From contig NZ_JACBZJ010000001.1 of NCBI RefSeq assembly GCF_013409305.1, positions 3,906,001 to 3,970,000 of the forward strand: a stretch of DNA of 64,000 nucleotides, given 5' to 3'. The position numbers and the translations under genes were made by a program. The notes under the pieces were generated by a model. The model did not search any database. It worked only from the letters and a program-made list of their open reading frames with translations, and had not been told where the DNA came from. Shown here in pieces: positions 53,982 through 62,108 of this stretch (the first letter of the stretch is position 1; each line of letters begins with the position of its first letter). This DNA is from Cellulomonas soli. Its GTDB lineage: Bacteria > Actinomycetota > Actinomycetes > Actinomycetales > Cellulomonadaceae.

Positions 53982-53987
53982 ATCGTA
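53982..53987 (-). promoter_or_regulatory. candidate -10 (TACGAT) of the mutasome operon
   Basis: With a 17-bp spacer the -35 (CGAACA, 54005-54010) falls inside the SOS box, so LexA binding would block polymerase. The leader would be about 84 nt. Confidence 0.4.
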
Positions 53988-53995
53988 TCGTTCAC

Positions 53996-54011
53996 TCGAA
54001 CATGTGTTCGA
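53996..54011. promoter_or_regulatory. LexA SOS box
   Basis: TCGAAC-ATGT-GTTCGA has two perfect arms of the actinobacterial LexA consensus TCGAAC-N4-GTTCGA. It lies 105 bp upstream of imuA' and 124 bp upstream of the divergent PEBP gene, so it could control both. Confidence 0.92.
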
Positions 54012-54134
54012 TCATGCCAGTACACGCCGACAGTCCCGGGGTGTCAATCCGCCCGCCGAGGGCCACGATGGGCGCACCCGCACCACCGCCCGCAACCCGC
54101 CCGCACACCGCCCGCACACCGCACGGAGCCCCCG

Positions 54135-54677
54135 TTGTCCCAGCCGATCACCCGTCCGGTCGCCCCCGAGCCGTACGGGCTGCTGCCGCCGGTACCCACG
54201 TTCACCCTGCTCAGCGACGACCTCGCCGCGGGCCACCGCCTGCCCGACGCCCTCACCGCAGCCGCAGGGGGTCTGGGCGCCTCACCGCACCTGACCTGGT
54301 CGGGGTTCCCTGCGGCGACCCGCTCGTTCCTGGTCTCCTGCTTCGACCCGGACGCCCCCGGACCGTCGGGCTGGTGGCACTGGACGCTGGTCGACGTGCC
54401 ACGGACGACGACCTCGCTGCCTCGCGGCGCCGGGACCCCCGACGGTCACGCCCTGCCCACGGGCGCCCACCAGCTGCGGGGCGACGACGGCATCGCCGGG
54501 TACGTCGGGGCTGCTCCCCCGCCCGGCGACCAGGTGCACCGGTACCTGTTCGCGGTGCACGCCCTCGACGTGGAGCACCTGGGGGTCGGACCCGACGCGA
54601 TGCCCGGGGCGGCGAACACCGCGGCGGTGCTGCACACGCTGGCCCGCGCGGTGCTGGTCGGCACCTACCAGCGCTGA
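54135..54677 (+). CDS. YbhB/YbcL-type PEBP family protein
   Basis: A 180-residue phosphatidylethanolamine-binding-like protein. The ligand pocket motifs are FDPDAPGPSGWWHW (DPDAP) and the GxxGYxGAxPPPGDQVHRYLF region. Cytosolic. Physiological ligands of bacterial members are unknown. The TTG at 54135 is used because GGAG lies six bases upstream and the family N terminus fits. It is divergent from the mutasome and 124 bp from the SOS box. Confidence 0.88.
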   Translation: MSQPITRPVAPEPYGLLPPVPTFTLLSDDLAAGHRLPDALTAAAGGLGASPHLTWSGFPAATRSFLVSCFDPDAPGPSGWWHWTLVDVPRTTTSLPRGAGTPDGHALPTGAHQLRGDDGIAGYVGAAPPPGDQVHRYLFAVHALDVEHLGVGPDAMPGAANTAAVLHTLARAVLVGTYQR

Positions 54678-54729
54678 CCCGGTCGACCACCTGGCGGTCA
54701 CCCTGTGCCGCGCGCTGCCCGCACGTGGC

Positions 54730-54735
54730 TACCCT
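54730..54735 (+). promoter_or_regulatory. -10 (TACCCT) of the leaderless YbaK-like gene
   Basis: Six bases separate TACCCT from the ATG at 54742; no ribosome binding site. Confidence 0.45.
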
Positions 54736-54741
54736 GCCGCC

Positions 54742-55329
54742 ATGCCCACCTCGACCACGACGACCCCCACCGACACCCTCACCTGGCTGCGGGCCGTGGA
54801 TCACCCCGCGCTGCTCGCACCGTCGACGCACGCCGCGCTGCTGGCCTGGGCCGAGACGGACGCGTCGGTGGCCGCGTCGGTGCTCGTCGCGCAGATCGAC
54901 CCCGAGCTGGCCGACACCGCGGCGATGACCCAGGCGTACGACCTGCCGCTGGCCGCCTCGGTCAACTGCGTCCTGGTCGCCGGCCGCCGCGAGGGCGACG
55001 AGCGCGTCGCCGCGGCCCTCGTGCGTGCCACGACACGCGCCGACGTCAACACGACGGTCAAGCGCCTGCTCGACGTGCGCAAGGCCTCGTTCCTGCCGAT
55101 GGACCGCGCCACGGCCGAGTCCGGCATGGAGTACGGCGGGATCACCCCGATCGGCCTGCCGGCCGGCTACCGCCTGCTGCTCGACTCACGCGTGGTGGCC
55201 GACGACCCGGACGCCGGCGGGCGGGTCATCATCGGCAGCGGCTTGCGGCGCTCCAAGGTCGCCCTGCCCGGCACGCTGCTCGGTCGCGCCCCGGGCGTCG
55301 AGGTCGTCGAGGGCCTCGCCCTGGCGTAG
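54742..55329 (+). CDS. YbaK/EbsC-type aminoacyl-tRNA deacylase
   Basis: A 195-residue protein of the YbaK/ProX fold that hydrolyses mischarged aminoacyl-tRNA. The central core shows VNCVLVAGRREGDERVAAALV, then the conserved Lys in DVRKASFLP and GMEYGGITPIGLP, the substrate-binding loop, and IIGSGLRRSKVALPG. The specific amino acid cannot be assigned. Probably leaderless. Confidence 0.88.
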   Translation: MPTSTTTTPTDTLTWLRAVDHPALLAPSTHAALLAWAETDASVAASVLVAQIDPELADTAAMTQAYDLPLAASVNCVLVAGRREGDERVAAALVRATTRADVNTTVKRLLDVRKASFLPMDRATAESGMEYGGITPIGLPAGYRLLLDSRVVADDPDAGGRVIIGSGLRRSKVALPGTLLGRAPGVEVVEGLALA

Positions 55330-55339
55330 GTCACCGCCA

Positions 55340-55434
55340 CCTCTGGAACACCATGCCCATCGACACCCGGCGGAGCGCGGGTACAGCGGGTCGGCACACC
55401 GCGAGGTGACCAGCCCAGGGTCGACCCCGAGCGC
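55340..55434 (-). pseudogene. Decayed fragment of a SpoU-type methyltransferase gene
   Basis: This stretch matches the middle of the intact methyltransferase gene at about 56215-56310 in the same orientation (shared blocks include TGGAACACC, TACAGCGGGTCGGC and TCGACCCCGAGCGC). It corresponds to about residues 155-186 of that enzyme (RCADPLY region). One base is missing between the RCADPLY and SMGTVFQ positions, which shifts the frame. It lies between the YbaK-like gene and the HEAT-like gene and ends at the latter's stop codon. Confidence 0.8.
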
Positions 55435-55926
55435 TCAGATGGTGCCGCCGGCGAGCGCCGTGAGCAGCAGTCGGGCGGCCTTCGCCACCTCGGCATCGGG
55501 GTCGTGCGCGAGGTCGTCGAGGAGCGACCTGCGTTCATCCATCTCCGGAGCGACCTCCGGGTAGTCGACCTCTGCGGGCGGCCAGACGATGGCGTCGCGG
55601 ATGTAGTAGCCGCTGAGCTCGTCTGCATCGGCGTAGGCGCGCAAGAGCAGGCGGAGTCCCTGATGGTCACGACGACCGACGAGCGCCTCCGCGGTCTCTT
55701 GCGTGACGAAGGTGTTCTCCGGATCGTGCAGCAGAGAAAGCAACGTGTCAGATGCGTTGTCAAGGTCGAGGGTCGCCGCGAGTCGCACACCCGCGGCAGC
55801 ACGCATCAACACGTCGGAACTGGTGCTGACGACATACGCGTCCGTATCGCAGGACAGCACCTTCGGCCACTGGCGTCCGGCGAGATCCAACTCCTCGCGA
55901 GCACTCTTCGTCCGACGCCGTCGCAT
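55435..55926 (-). CDS. HEAT-repeat-like protein, probable insertion
   Basis: A 163-residue protein with two or three short helical repeats (ASDTLLSLLHDPENTFVTQETAEALV and LLDDLAHDPDAEVAKAARLLLTAL are typical HEAT/ARM-like helix pairs). No catalytic motif. Its codons look less GC-extreme than those of its neighbours. It sits between an intact methyltransferase gene and a broken copy of the same gene, so it was probably acquired. ATG 55926 lies six bases after TAGCCT. Function unknown. Confidence 0.75.
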   Translation of the reverse strand: MRRRRTKSAREELDLAGRQWPKVLSCDTDAYVVSTSSDVLMRAAAGVRLAATLDLDNASDTLLSLLHDPENTFVTQETAEALVGRRDHQGLRLLLRAYADADELSGYYIRDAIVWPPAEVDYPEVAPEMDERRSLLDDLAHDPDAEVAKAARLLLTALAGGTI

Positions 55927-55932
55927 CGGGTC

Positions 55933-55938
55933 AGGCTA
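55933..55938 (-). promoter_or_regulatory. -10 (TAGCCT) of the HEAT-like gene formed by the SpoU stop codon
   Basis: The TAG stop of the methyltransferase (55936-55938) is the first half of the hexamer; six bases follow before the ATG. Confidence 0.45.
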
Positions 55939-56775
55939 GCGCGTCGCCCAGAAGGCCACCGCGGCTGCGGCCGCCACGTTGAGCGAGTCGACTCCCCCCG
56001 CCATCGGGATCCGCACCACCCGGTCGCACGCCGCGATCGTGCCGTCCTTGAGCCCGTGCCCCTCCGCACCGAGCACCAGCGCGAGCCGCTCGGGCTGATC
56101 GGCCACGAGCTCGTCGAGCGTGATCGAGTCGTCGCTCAGGGCGAGCGCCGCGGTCACGAACCCCGCCTCGCGCAGCACCTCGACGCCCTCGGGCCAGGGG
56201 TCGATGCGGGTCCACGGCACCTGGAACACCGTGCCCATCGAGACCCGCACGGATCGTCGGTACAGCGGGTCGGCGCACCGCGGGGTGACCAGCACCGCGT
56301 CGACCCCGAGCGCCGCCGCGCTCCGGAACGCCGCCCCGACGTTCGTGTGGTCGACGACGTCCTCGAGCACCGCGACCCGTCGCGCCCCGGCTCCTCCCCG
56401 CGCGCCCGCCAGCAGCTCGCCGACGTCGGGCAGCACGGGCCGGTGCATGGACGCCAGCGCGCCACGGTGCACGTGGAAGCCGGTGATCTGCTCGAGCACG
56501 GGCTCCTCGGCGACGTACACCGGCACGCTCGTGCCGTCGTCGGGCAGGGCAGCGAGCATGCGCTCCAGGTCGCTCACCCAACGCGGGGCCAGGAGCACGG
56601 AGCGGGGCCGGTGCCCGGCGGCGAGCGCGCGGCCGAGCACGGTGGAGCTCTCGGCGATGTAGAGGCCCTTGGCGGGCTCGTGCCGCGAGCGCAGGGCGAC
56701 GTCGGTCAGCGAGACGTAGTCGGCGAGCCGGGGGTCGGTGGGGTCGGTGACGGTCTGCAGGTCGGGCCGGGGCAC
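55936..56775 (-). CDS. SpoU-family RNA 2'-O-methyltransferase
   Basis: A 279-residue SPOUT enzyme with an N-terminal L30e-like RNA-binding domain (about 1-110). The C-terminal knot has motif 1 NVGAAFRSAAALGVDAVLV, motif 2 LVLGAEGHGL and motif 3 IPMAGGVDSLNVAAAAAV. It methylates the 2'-OH of a tRNA or rRNA nucleotide; the target is not evident. The GTG at 56775 is six bases after GAAGAT with no Shine-Dalgarno sequence. Confidence 0.92.
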   Translation of the reverse strand: MPRPDLQTVTDPTDPRLADYVSLTDVALRSRHEPAKGLYIAESSTVLGRALAAGHRPRSVLLAPRWVSDLERMLAALPDDGTSVPVYVAEEPVLEQITGFHVHRGALASMHRPVLPDVGELLAGARGGAGARRVAVLEDVVDHTNVGAAFRSAAALGVDAVLVTPRCADPLYRRSVRVSMGTVFQVPWTRIDPWPEGVEVLREAGFVTAALALSDDSITLDELVADQPERLALVLGAEGHGLKDGTIAACDRVVRIPMAGGVDSLNVAAAAAVAFWATR

Positions 56776-56842
56776 GAGCCCATCTTCCCAGCCCCCGCGC
56801 GTGCACCCGCGCCGCTGCTCGCGTACCGGGCGAGGGCAGGAC

Positions 56843-58099
56843 TCAGCCGACGACGACGTCCGCGGCGAGCGCGGTCCTGCGGGTCAGGGCCCGTCCGCCG
56901 ACGACCGCCACGATGAACCCGGCCACCGCGACCACGGGGACGATCACGAACGCCTGGTAGGTCCCCACGGCGTCGGCGAGCGCCCCGAGCGCGAACGGGG
57001 CGACCCCGATGGCCAGTCCGCCCCCGAGCGTGGCGCGCGCCTGCGCGGCATCGGTCGCGCCGTCCGCGGTGGCCAGCAGGAGCGCGATGGACATGGGGTA
57101 CTGCACGCCGTACCCGAACCCGGCGATGACCAGGCCGACGAGCGCCATCGCGGGGGTCGTGGCGGTCCACAGCACCGCCCAGCCGGCGATCGCGACGAGG
57201 AACGAGACGGCGAGGATCCGCGCGGGCGGGATGCGCAGCGACAGCGGCCCGACGACGAACCGGATCACCGACATGCCGGCCACGAGTCCGGCGGTGGTCG
57301 CCACGGAGATCCCGGCGTCGGCGCCGGTCCTCTCGATGACGAGGTCGGTGGACCAGTAGGTGGTGGCGTTCTCCAGCGCGATGGCTGCGACGATCGACAG
57401 CAGGAAGCACGTCCCTGCCAGGTTCCATCCGGCGCTGCGCGGAACCCCGCCGTCGGGGTGCGCACCCTCGTCGGCGCCGGAACGCGGGCGGGTCATCGCC
57501 CCGCCGACGGGAAGGCGGGACTGCATCACCATGGCCACGACCATGAGCAGCGCGGTCACGGCCACGGCCGGCCGCCAGCCCCAGCCGATCCCCACGGTCA
57601 CGCCGACGGCGAGCGGACCGAGCAGGCCGATGGCCGACCCGACGCCGTTGGCCTCGGTGAGCGCCGCCGAGGCCCGGTGGCCGTGGTGCAGGGCGAGGCC
57701 GGCCTGCGCGGCGGACACCGAGGTGTTGCCGCCGGCCGCCAGCAGCGCGACCCCGCTGAGGGTCCACACGAGGGCGGGGGCGAGCACCAGCAGGGTCACG
57801 CCGAGCACGAGGGTCGCCCCGGCCAGCAGCAGCGTCGTGCGTCGACCGAGCGCACGCACGAGCCGCGGGGTCGCCGCGGCGGACACGATCGCGCCGACCG
57901 CCATCGCAGTGCCGTGCAGACCGGCCTGGGCCCCGGTGAGGTCGAGGTCGTCGGCGAGCAGCGGGACGCTCGGGTTGAAGCTGTAGAGCAGCCATCCCCA
58001 CACGACGAACGTGCCGTACAGCGACACCGTGAACCGGTCGCGGGGGAACCCGCGGGCCTGGTCACCGGCTGCCGAGGTCCCTGCCGGTGGCGTCGTCAC
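56843..58099 (-). CDS. MFS transporter
   Basis: A 418-residue, 12-segment MFS protein. Conserved features are LVRALGRRTTLLLAG (motif A region), a central hydrophilic loop at about 200-220, and GFGYGVQYPMSIALLLA. No drug-specific or sugar-specific motif is recognised. The GTG at 58099 is seven bases after TACCCT and likely leaderless. Confidence 0.85.
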   Translation of the reverse strand: MTTPPAGTSAAGDQARGFPRDRFTVSLYGTFVVWGWLLYSFNPSVPLLADDLDLTGAQAGLHGTAMAVGAIVSAAATPRLVRALGRRTTLLLAGATLVLGVTLLVLAPALVWTLSGVALLAAGGNTSVSAAQAGLALHHGHRASAALTEANGVGSAIGLLGPLAVGVTVGIGWGWRPAVAVTALLMVVAMVMQSRLPVGGAMTRPRSGADEGAHPDGGVPRSAGWNLAGTCFLLSIVAAIALENATTYWSTDLVIERTGADAGISVATTAGLVAGMSVIRFVVGPLSLRIPPARILAVSFLVAIAGWAVLWTATTPAMALVGLVIAGFGYGVQYPMSIALLLATADGATDAAQARATLGGGLAIGVAPFALGALADAVGTYQAFVIVPVVAVAGFIVAVVGGRALTRRTALAADVVVG

Positions 58100-58106
58100 G
58101 CGGACG

Positions 58107-58112
58107 AGGGTA
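58107..58112 (-). promoter_or_regulatory. -10 (TACCCT) of the leaderless MFS gene
   Basis: Seven bases separate the hexamer from the GTG at 58099; no ribosome binding site. Confidence 0.4.
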
Positions 58113-58214
58113 CGCCCGCGCCGACGGGCACCGACCGGCCCTTGGTCCGGACGCGCCGACCGCCCCGCGAGGGCTCACCCGCAGGGTGTCCGACGCAGGG
58201 CGGTCCGTCCCGGT

Positions 58215-60173
58215 TCAGACCTCGTCGACCACGGCCGCGGCGAACTGCGAGGCGTACAGCCGTGCGTACGCCCCGTCGGCCTCGAGCAGCTCGGCGTGCG
58301 AACCCTGCTCGACGATCGCGCCGTGCTCCATCACCAGGATCGTGTCGGCGTCGCGGATCGTCGACAGGCGGTGAGCGATGACGAACGACGTGCGCCCCGT
58401 GCGCAGCGCGGCCATGGCCTGCTGCACGAGCACCTCGGTCCGGGTGTCCACCGAGGACGTCGCCTCGTCGAGGATGAGGATCGAGGGGTCGGCCAGGAAC
58501 GCCCGGGCGATGGTCAGCAGCTGCTTCTCACCGGCGGACACCGCGGCGCCCTCGTCGTCGATGCGCGTGTCGTAGCCGTCGGGCAGGGTGCGCACGAACC
58601 GGTCCACGTGCGTGGCCTGCGCCGCGGCGACGATCTGCTCACGGGTGGCCCCGTCGACGCCGTAGGCGATGTTCTCCGCGATCGTCCCGCCGAACAGCCA
58701 GGTGTCCTGCAGGACCATGCCGGTCTGCGAGCGCAGCGCGTCCCGCGTCAGGTCGCGGGTGTCGATCCCGTCGAGCGTGATGCGTCCGCCGTCGACCTCG
58801 TAGAACCGCATGAGCAGGTTGACCAGGGTCGTCTTGCCCGCGCCGGTGGGTCCGACGATCGCGATCGTCTCGCCGGGTTCGGCGACCAGCGACAGGTCGT
58901 CGATCAGCGGGGTGTCGGCCTCGTAGCGGAACGCGACGTCCTCGAACGCGACGCGCCCACGGGTGGGCCGCGGCAGGACCGCGGGCTCGAGCGGGTCGGG
59001 CGTCTGGTCGGGGGCGTCGAGCAGCTCGAAGACCCGCTCGGCGGAGGCGATGCCGGACTGCAGCAGGTTGGCCATCGAGGCGATCTGGGTGATCGGCTGG
59101 GTGAACTGCCGCGAGTACTGGATGAACGCCTGCACGTCGCCCAGCGAGATCGTGCCGGAGGCGACCTGCAGCCCGCCGACGACGGCCACCACGAGGTAGT
59201 TGAGGTTGGAGATGAACCCGAGGGCGGGCTGGATGACCCCGGAGATGAACTGGGCCTTGAAGCTCGCCTCGTACAGCGCCTCGTTGCGTTCGGCGAAGAC
59301 CTGCGCGGCCTCCTCCTGGCGGCCGAAGACGGTGACGAGCGAGTGCCCGGTGTACATCTCCTCGATGTGCGCGTTGAGCTTGCCCGTCCAGGCCCACTGC
59401 TCGATGAACTGGGGGCGGGACCGCTTGGCGATCATGGCGGCCACGAGGACCGACAGCGGCACGGTGACCAGGGCGATCACGGCCAGCAGGGGCGAGATCC
59501 AGAACATCATGGCGAGCACGCCGACGACGGTGAGCACCGAGGTGATGAGCTGGGACAGCGTCTGCTGCATGGTCTGGGCGACGTTGTCGATGTCGTTGGT
59601 GACCCGGCTGAGCAGCTCGCCGCGCGGCTGCCCGTCGACGTAGCGCAGCGGCAGGCGCGAGAGCTTGGCCTCGACCTCCTCGCGCATCCGGTAGACGGTG
59701 CGCTGCACGACACCGGCGGTGACGCGGCCCTGCACCCAGCCGAACGCGAAGGAGCCGACGTAGACGGCGAGCACGACGAGCAGGATCCGCCCGAGCGCAC
59801 CGGTGTCGATGCCCTGGCCCGGGACGACGTCCATCGCGGCGAGCATGTCGGCCTGCGTGCCCTGACCCTGCGCCCGCAGGGCCGCGACGGCGTCGGCCTG
59901 GCTGATCCCGGCCGGCAGCTTCGACCCGATGAACCCGTTGAAGATCACGTTGGTGGCCTGCCCGAGCAGGCGCGGGCCCGCCACGGCGAGCGCCACCGAG
60001 GCGACCGAGAGCAGGACGACGAGCACGAGCCGGACGCGCTCGGGGCGCAGCACCTGCAGGAGGCGACGGCTCGAGCCGCGGAAGTTCATCGACTTCTCCC
60101 CCGGCATGCCCATGTGACCCATGGGCCCGGGGGCGACCGGGCGACGGCGCGGGGACGGTGCGGTGGTGCTCAT
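58215..60173 (-). CDS. ABC exporter half-transporter, catalytically consensus subunit
   Basis: A 652-residue half-transporter. A Pro/Arg-rich N terminus is followed by six membrane segments with an unusually long first extracellular loop (about 60 residues, Ala/Gln/Gly-rich). The ATPase domain has Walker A GPTGAGKT, Walker B LILDEATSSVD and H-loop IAHRLST; the signature is VSAGE instead of LSGGQ. The ATG overlaps the stop of the upstream ABC gene by one base (TGATG). It pairs with that gene as the hydrolysing half. Confidence 0.92.
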   Translation of the reverse strand: MSTTAPSPRRRPVAPGPMGHMGMPGEKSMNFRGSSRRLLQVLRPERVRLVLVVLLSVASVALAVAGPRLLGQATNVIFNGFIGSKLPAGISQADAVAALRAQGQGTQADMLAAMDVVPGQGIDTGALGRILLVVLAVYVGSFAFGWVQGRVTAGVVQRTVYRMREEVEAKLSRLPLRYVDGQPRGELLSRVTNDIDNVAQTMQQTLSQLITSVLTVVGVLAMMFWISPLLAVIALVTVPLSVLVAAMIAKRSRPQFIEQWAWTGKLNAHIEEMYTGHSLVTVFGRQEEAAQVFAERNEALYEASFKAQFISGVIQPALGFISNLNYLVVAVVGGLQVASGTISLGDVQAFIQYSRQFTQPITQIASMANLLQSGIASAERVFELLDAPDQTPDPLEPAVLPRPTRGRVAFEDVAFRYEADTPLIDDLSLVAEPGETIAIVGPTGAGKTTLVNLLMRFYEVDGGRITLDGIDTRDLTRDALRSQTGMVLQDTWLFGGTIAENIAYGVDGATREQIVAAAQATHVDRFVRTLPDGYDTRIDDEGAAVSAGEKQLLTIARAFLADPSILILDEATSSVDTRTEVLVQQAMAALRTGRTSFVIAHRLSTIRDADTILVMEHGAIVEQGSHAELLEADGAYARLYASQFAAAVVDEV

Positions 60174-61918
60174 CAGGCAGCCTCCTGCTCACTGACCTGC
60201 GAGTACACGATCTCGCGGTACGTCTGGGACGACTCCAGCAGCTCGGTGTGCGTACCGACGGCGACGACCTTGCCGTCCTCGAGCACGACGATCTGGTCGG
60301 CGTGCCGGATCGTGGCGACCCGCTGGGCCACGACGAGCACGGTGGCCTCGCGCGTCTCGGGCACCAGCGCCGCCCGCAGGGCTGCATCGGTGGCGTAGTC
60401 GAGCGCGGAGAACGAGTCGTCGAACAGGTAGACCTTCGGGCGTCTGACCAGTGCCCGCGCGATGGCGAGCCGTTGTCTCTGCCCGCCGGACACGTTGGTG
60501 CCACCCTGCGTGATCGGTGCGTCGAGCCCCTCGGCGAGCGCCTCGACGAAGGGCCGCGCCTGCGCGACGGTCAGCGCGTGCCACAGCTCCTCGTCCGTCG
60601 CATCGGGGCGCCCGTACAGCAGGTTGGAGCGGATCGTCCCGGAGAACAGGTACGGCTTCTGCGGGACGAGCCCGACCTGCGACCACAGCACCTCGGGCTC
60701 GATGTCGCGCACGTCCACCCCGTCGAGCAGCACGGCGCCGTCGGTCACGTCGAACAGCCGCGGCACGAGGTTGAGCAGCGTCGTCTTGCCCGAACCGGTC
60801 GAGCCGATGATCGCGGTCGTGCGGCCGGGCGCGGCCACCAGGTCGACGCCCTGCAGCACGGCCTGCTCGGCCCCGGGGTAACGGAACTCCACGCCGCGCA
60901 GCTCGAGCAGACCCGGCCGGGCACCGACGCCCTCCGGCAGCGCGGTCGGCTCGACGGGAGCCAGCACCGAGGTGGACGTCTCGAGGACCTCACCGATGCG
61001 CTCGGCGGACACGACGGCCCGCGGGACCATGACGAACATCATCGTGGACATCATCACGGCCATGAGGATGTACATGATGTAGCTCAGGAACGCGGTCAGC
61101 GCCCCGATCTGCATGGCACCGCTCTCGATGCGACCGGCGCCGAACCACAGCACCGCGATGCTCGTCACGTTCATCACGAGCATGACGACCGGGAACATCA
61201 CGGCCATCAGCCGACCCACGCGCAGCGAGGAGTCGAACAGCTCGGTGTTCGCCACCGCGAACCGGGCCGACTCCTGCCGCTCGCGCACGAACGCCCGCAC
61301 GACGCGCACGCCCGCGATCTGCTCGCGCATGACCCGGTTGATCGCATCGATCCGCTTCTGCACCTGCCGGAAGTACGGGATCATCCGGCTGATCACGAGC
61401 CCGACGACGACACCCAGCACGGGGACGGCCACGACGAGGATGCCGGACAGCGCCACGTCCTCCTGCAGGGCCATCACGACGCCGCCGACGAGCATGATCG
61501 GCGCCATCAGCAGCATCGTGAACGACATGAGCACGACCATCTGCACCTGCTGCACGTCGTTGGTCGTGCGGGTGATCAGCGTGGGCGCGCCGAACTTGCC
61601 GACCTCCTGCGCGGAGAACGTCTGCACGTGCCCGAACAGCCGTCCGCGCACGTCACGCCCGAAGGCCATGGACGTGCGGGCGCCGTAGTACACGGCGGCG
61701 ACAGCGCCGACGACCTGGACGAAGCTGACCGCGAGCATGATGGCGCCGATGCGCCAGATCGCGGCCGTGTCGCCCTGGACGACGCCGTCGTCGATGATCC
61801 GGGCGTTGAGGCTGGGCAGCCACAGCGTCGCGACGGTCTGCACGAGCTGCAGGACGAGGATCGCGGCGACGGCGGCGCGGTAGGGGCGCAGGTGATGGCG
61901 CAGGAGCTGGACGAGCAC
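60173..61918 (-). CDS. ABC exporter half-transporter, degenerate-site subunit
   Basis: A 581-residue half-transporter. Walker A GSTGSGKT and a good signature (VSGGQ) are intact, but Walker B is YLFDDSFSALD (Asp for the catalytic Glu) and the H-loop His is Gln (VAQRVAT). It is therefore the non-hydrolysing half of a heterodimer with the downstream gene. GGAGG precedes the GTG at 61918. Same order (degenerate first) as the pair at 3572-7287. Confidence 0.92.
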   Translation of the reverse strand: MLVQLLRHHLRPYRAAVAAILVLQLVQTVATLWLPSLNARIIDDGVVQGDTAAIWRIGAIMLAVSFVQVVGAVAAVYYGARTSMAFGRDVRGRLFGHVQTFSAQEVGKFGAPTLITRTTNDVQQVQMVVLMSFTMLLMAPIMLVGGVVMALQEDVALSGILVVAVPVLGVVVGLVISRMIPYFRQVQKRIDAINRVMREQIAGVRVVRAFVRERQESARFAVANTELFDSSLRVGRLMAVMFPVVMLVMNVTSIAVLWFGAGRIESGAMQIGALTAFLSYIMYILMAVMMSTMMFVMVPRAVVSAERIGEVLETSTSVLAPVEPTALPEGVGARPGLLELRGVEFRYPGAEQAVLQGVDLVAAPGRTTAIIGSTGSGKTTLLNLVPRLFDVTDGAVLLDGVDVRDIEPEVLWSQVGLVPQKPYLFSGTIRSNLLYGRPDATDEELWHALTVAQARPFVEALAEGLDAPITQGGTNVSGGQRQRLAIARALVRRPKVYLFDDSFSALDYATDAALRAALVPETREATVLVVAQRVATIRHADQIVVLEDGKVVAVGTHTELLESSQTYREIVYSQVSEQEAA

Positions 61919-62049
61919 GGAGCCTCCCGGGTGGTGCGAGGCCCGAGGTGCGGACCCGCCAGGTGACGCTAGGCCGCAGGTCCGCACCCCGACAAGCCGA
62001 TAGCACCCCCGGGGTCCGCGTCCCGCATGGCGTTTCGCTCACGGCGCAG

Positions 62050-62097
62050 CGAGGCGGCGCACCCCCGGGTCCTCGGTCCCAGGGGCACGCCGCCTCG
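62050..62097 (-). terminator. Hairpin downstream of the SPFH gene
   Basis: Perfect 10-bp arms CGAGGCGGCG (62050-62059) and CGCCGCCTCG (62088-62097) with inner CCCC/GGGG pairing, 11 bases after the SPFH stop. It would end the NfeD-SPFH transcript. Confidence 0.75.
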
Positions 62098-62108
62098 TCG
62101 GACGCAGA

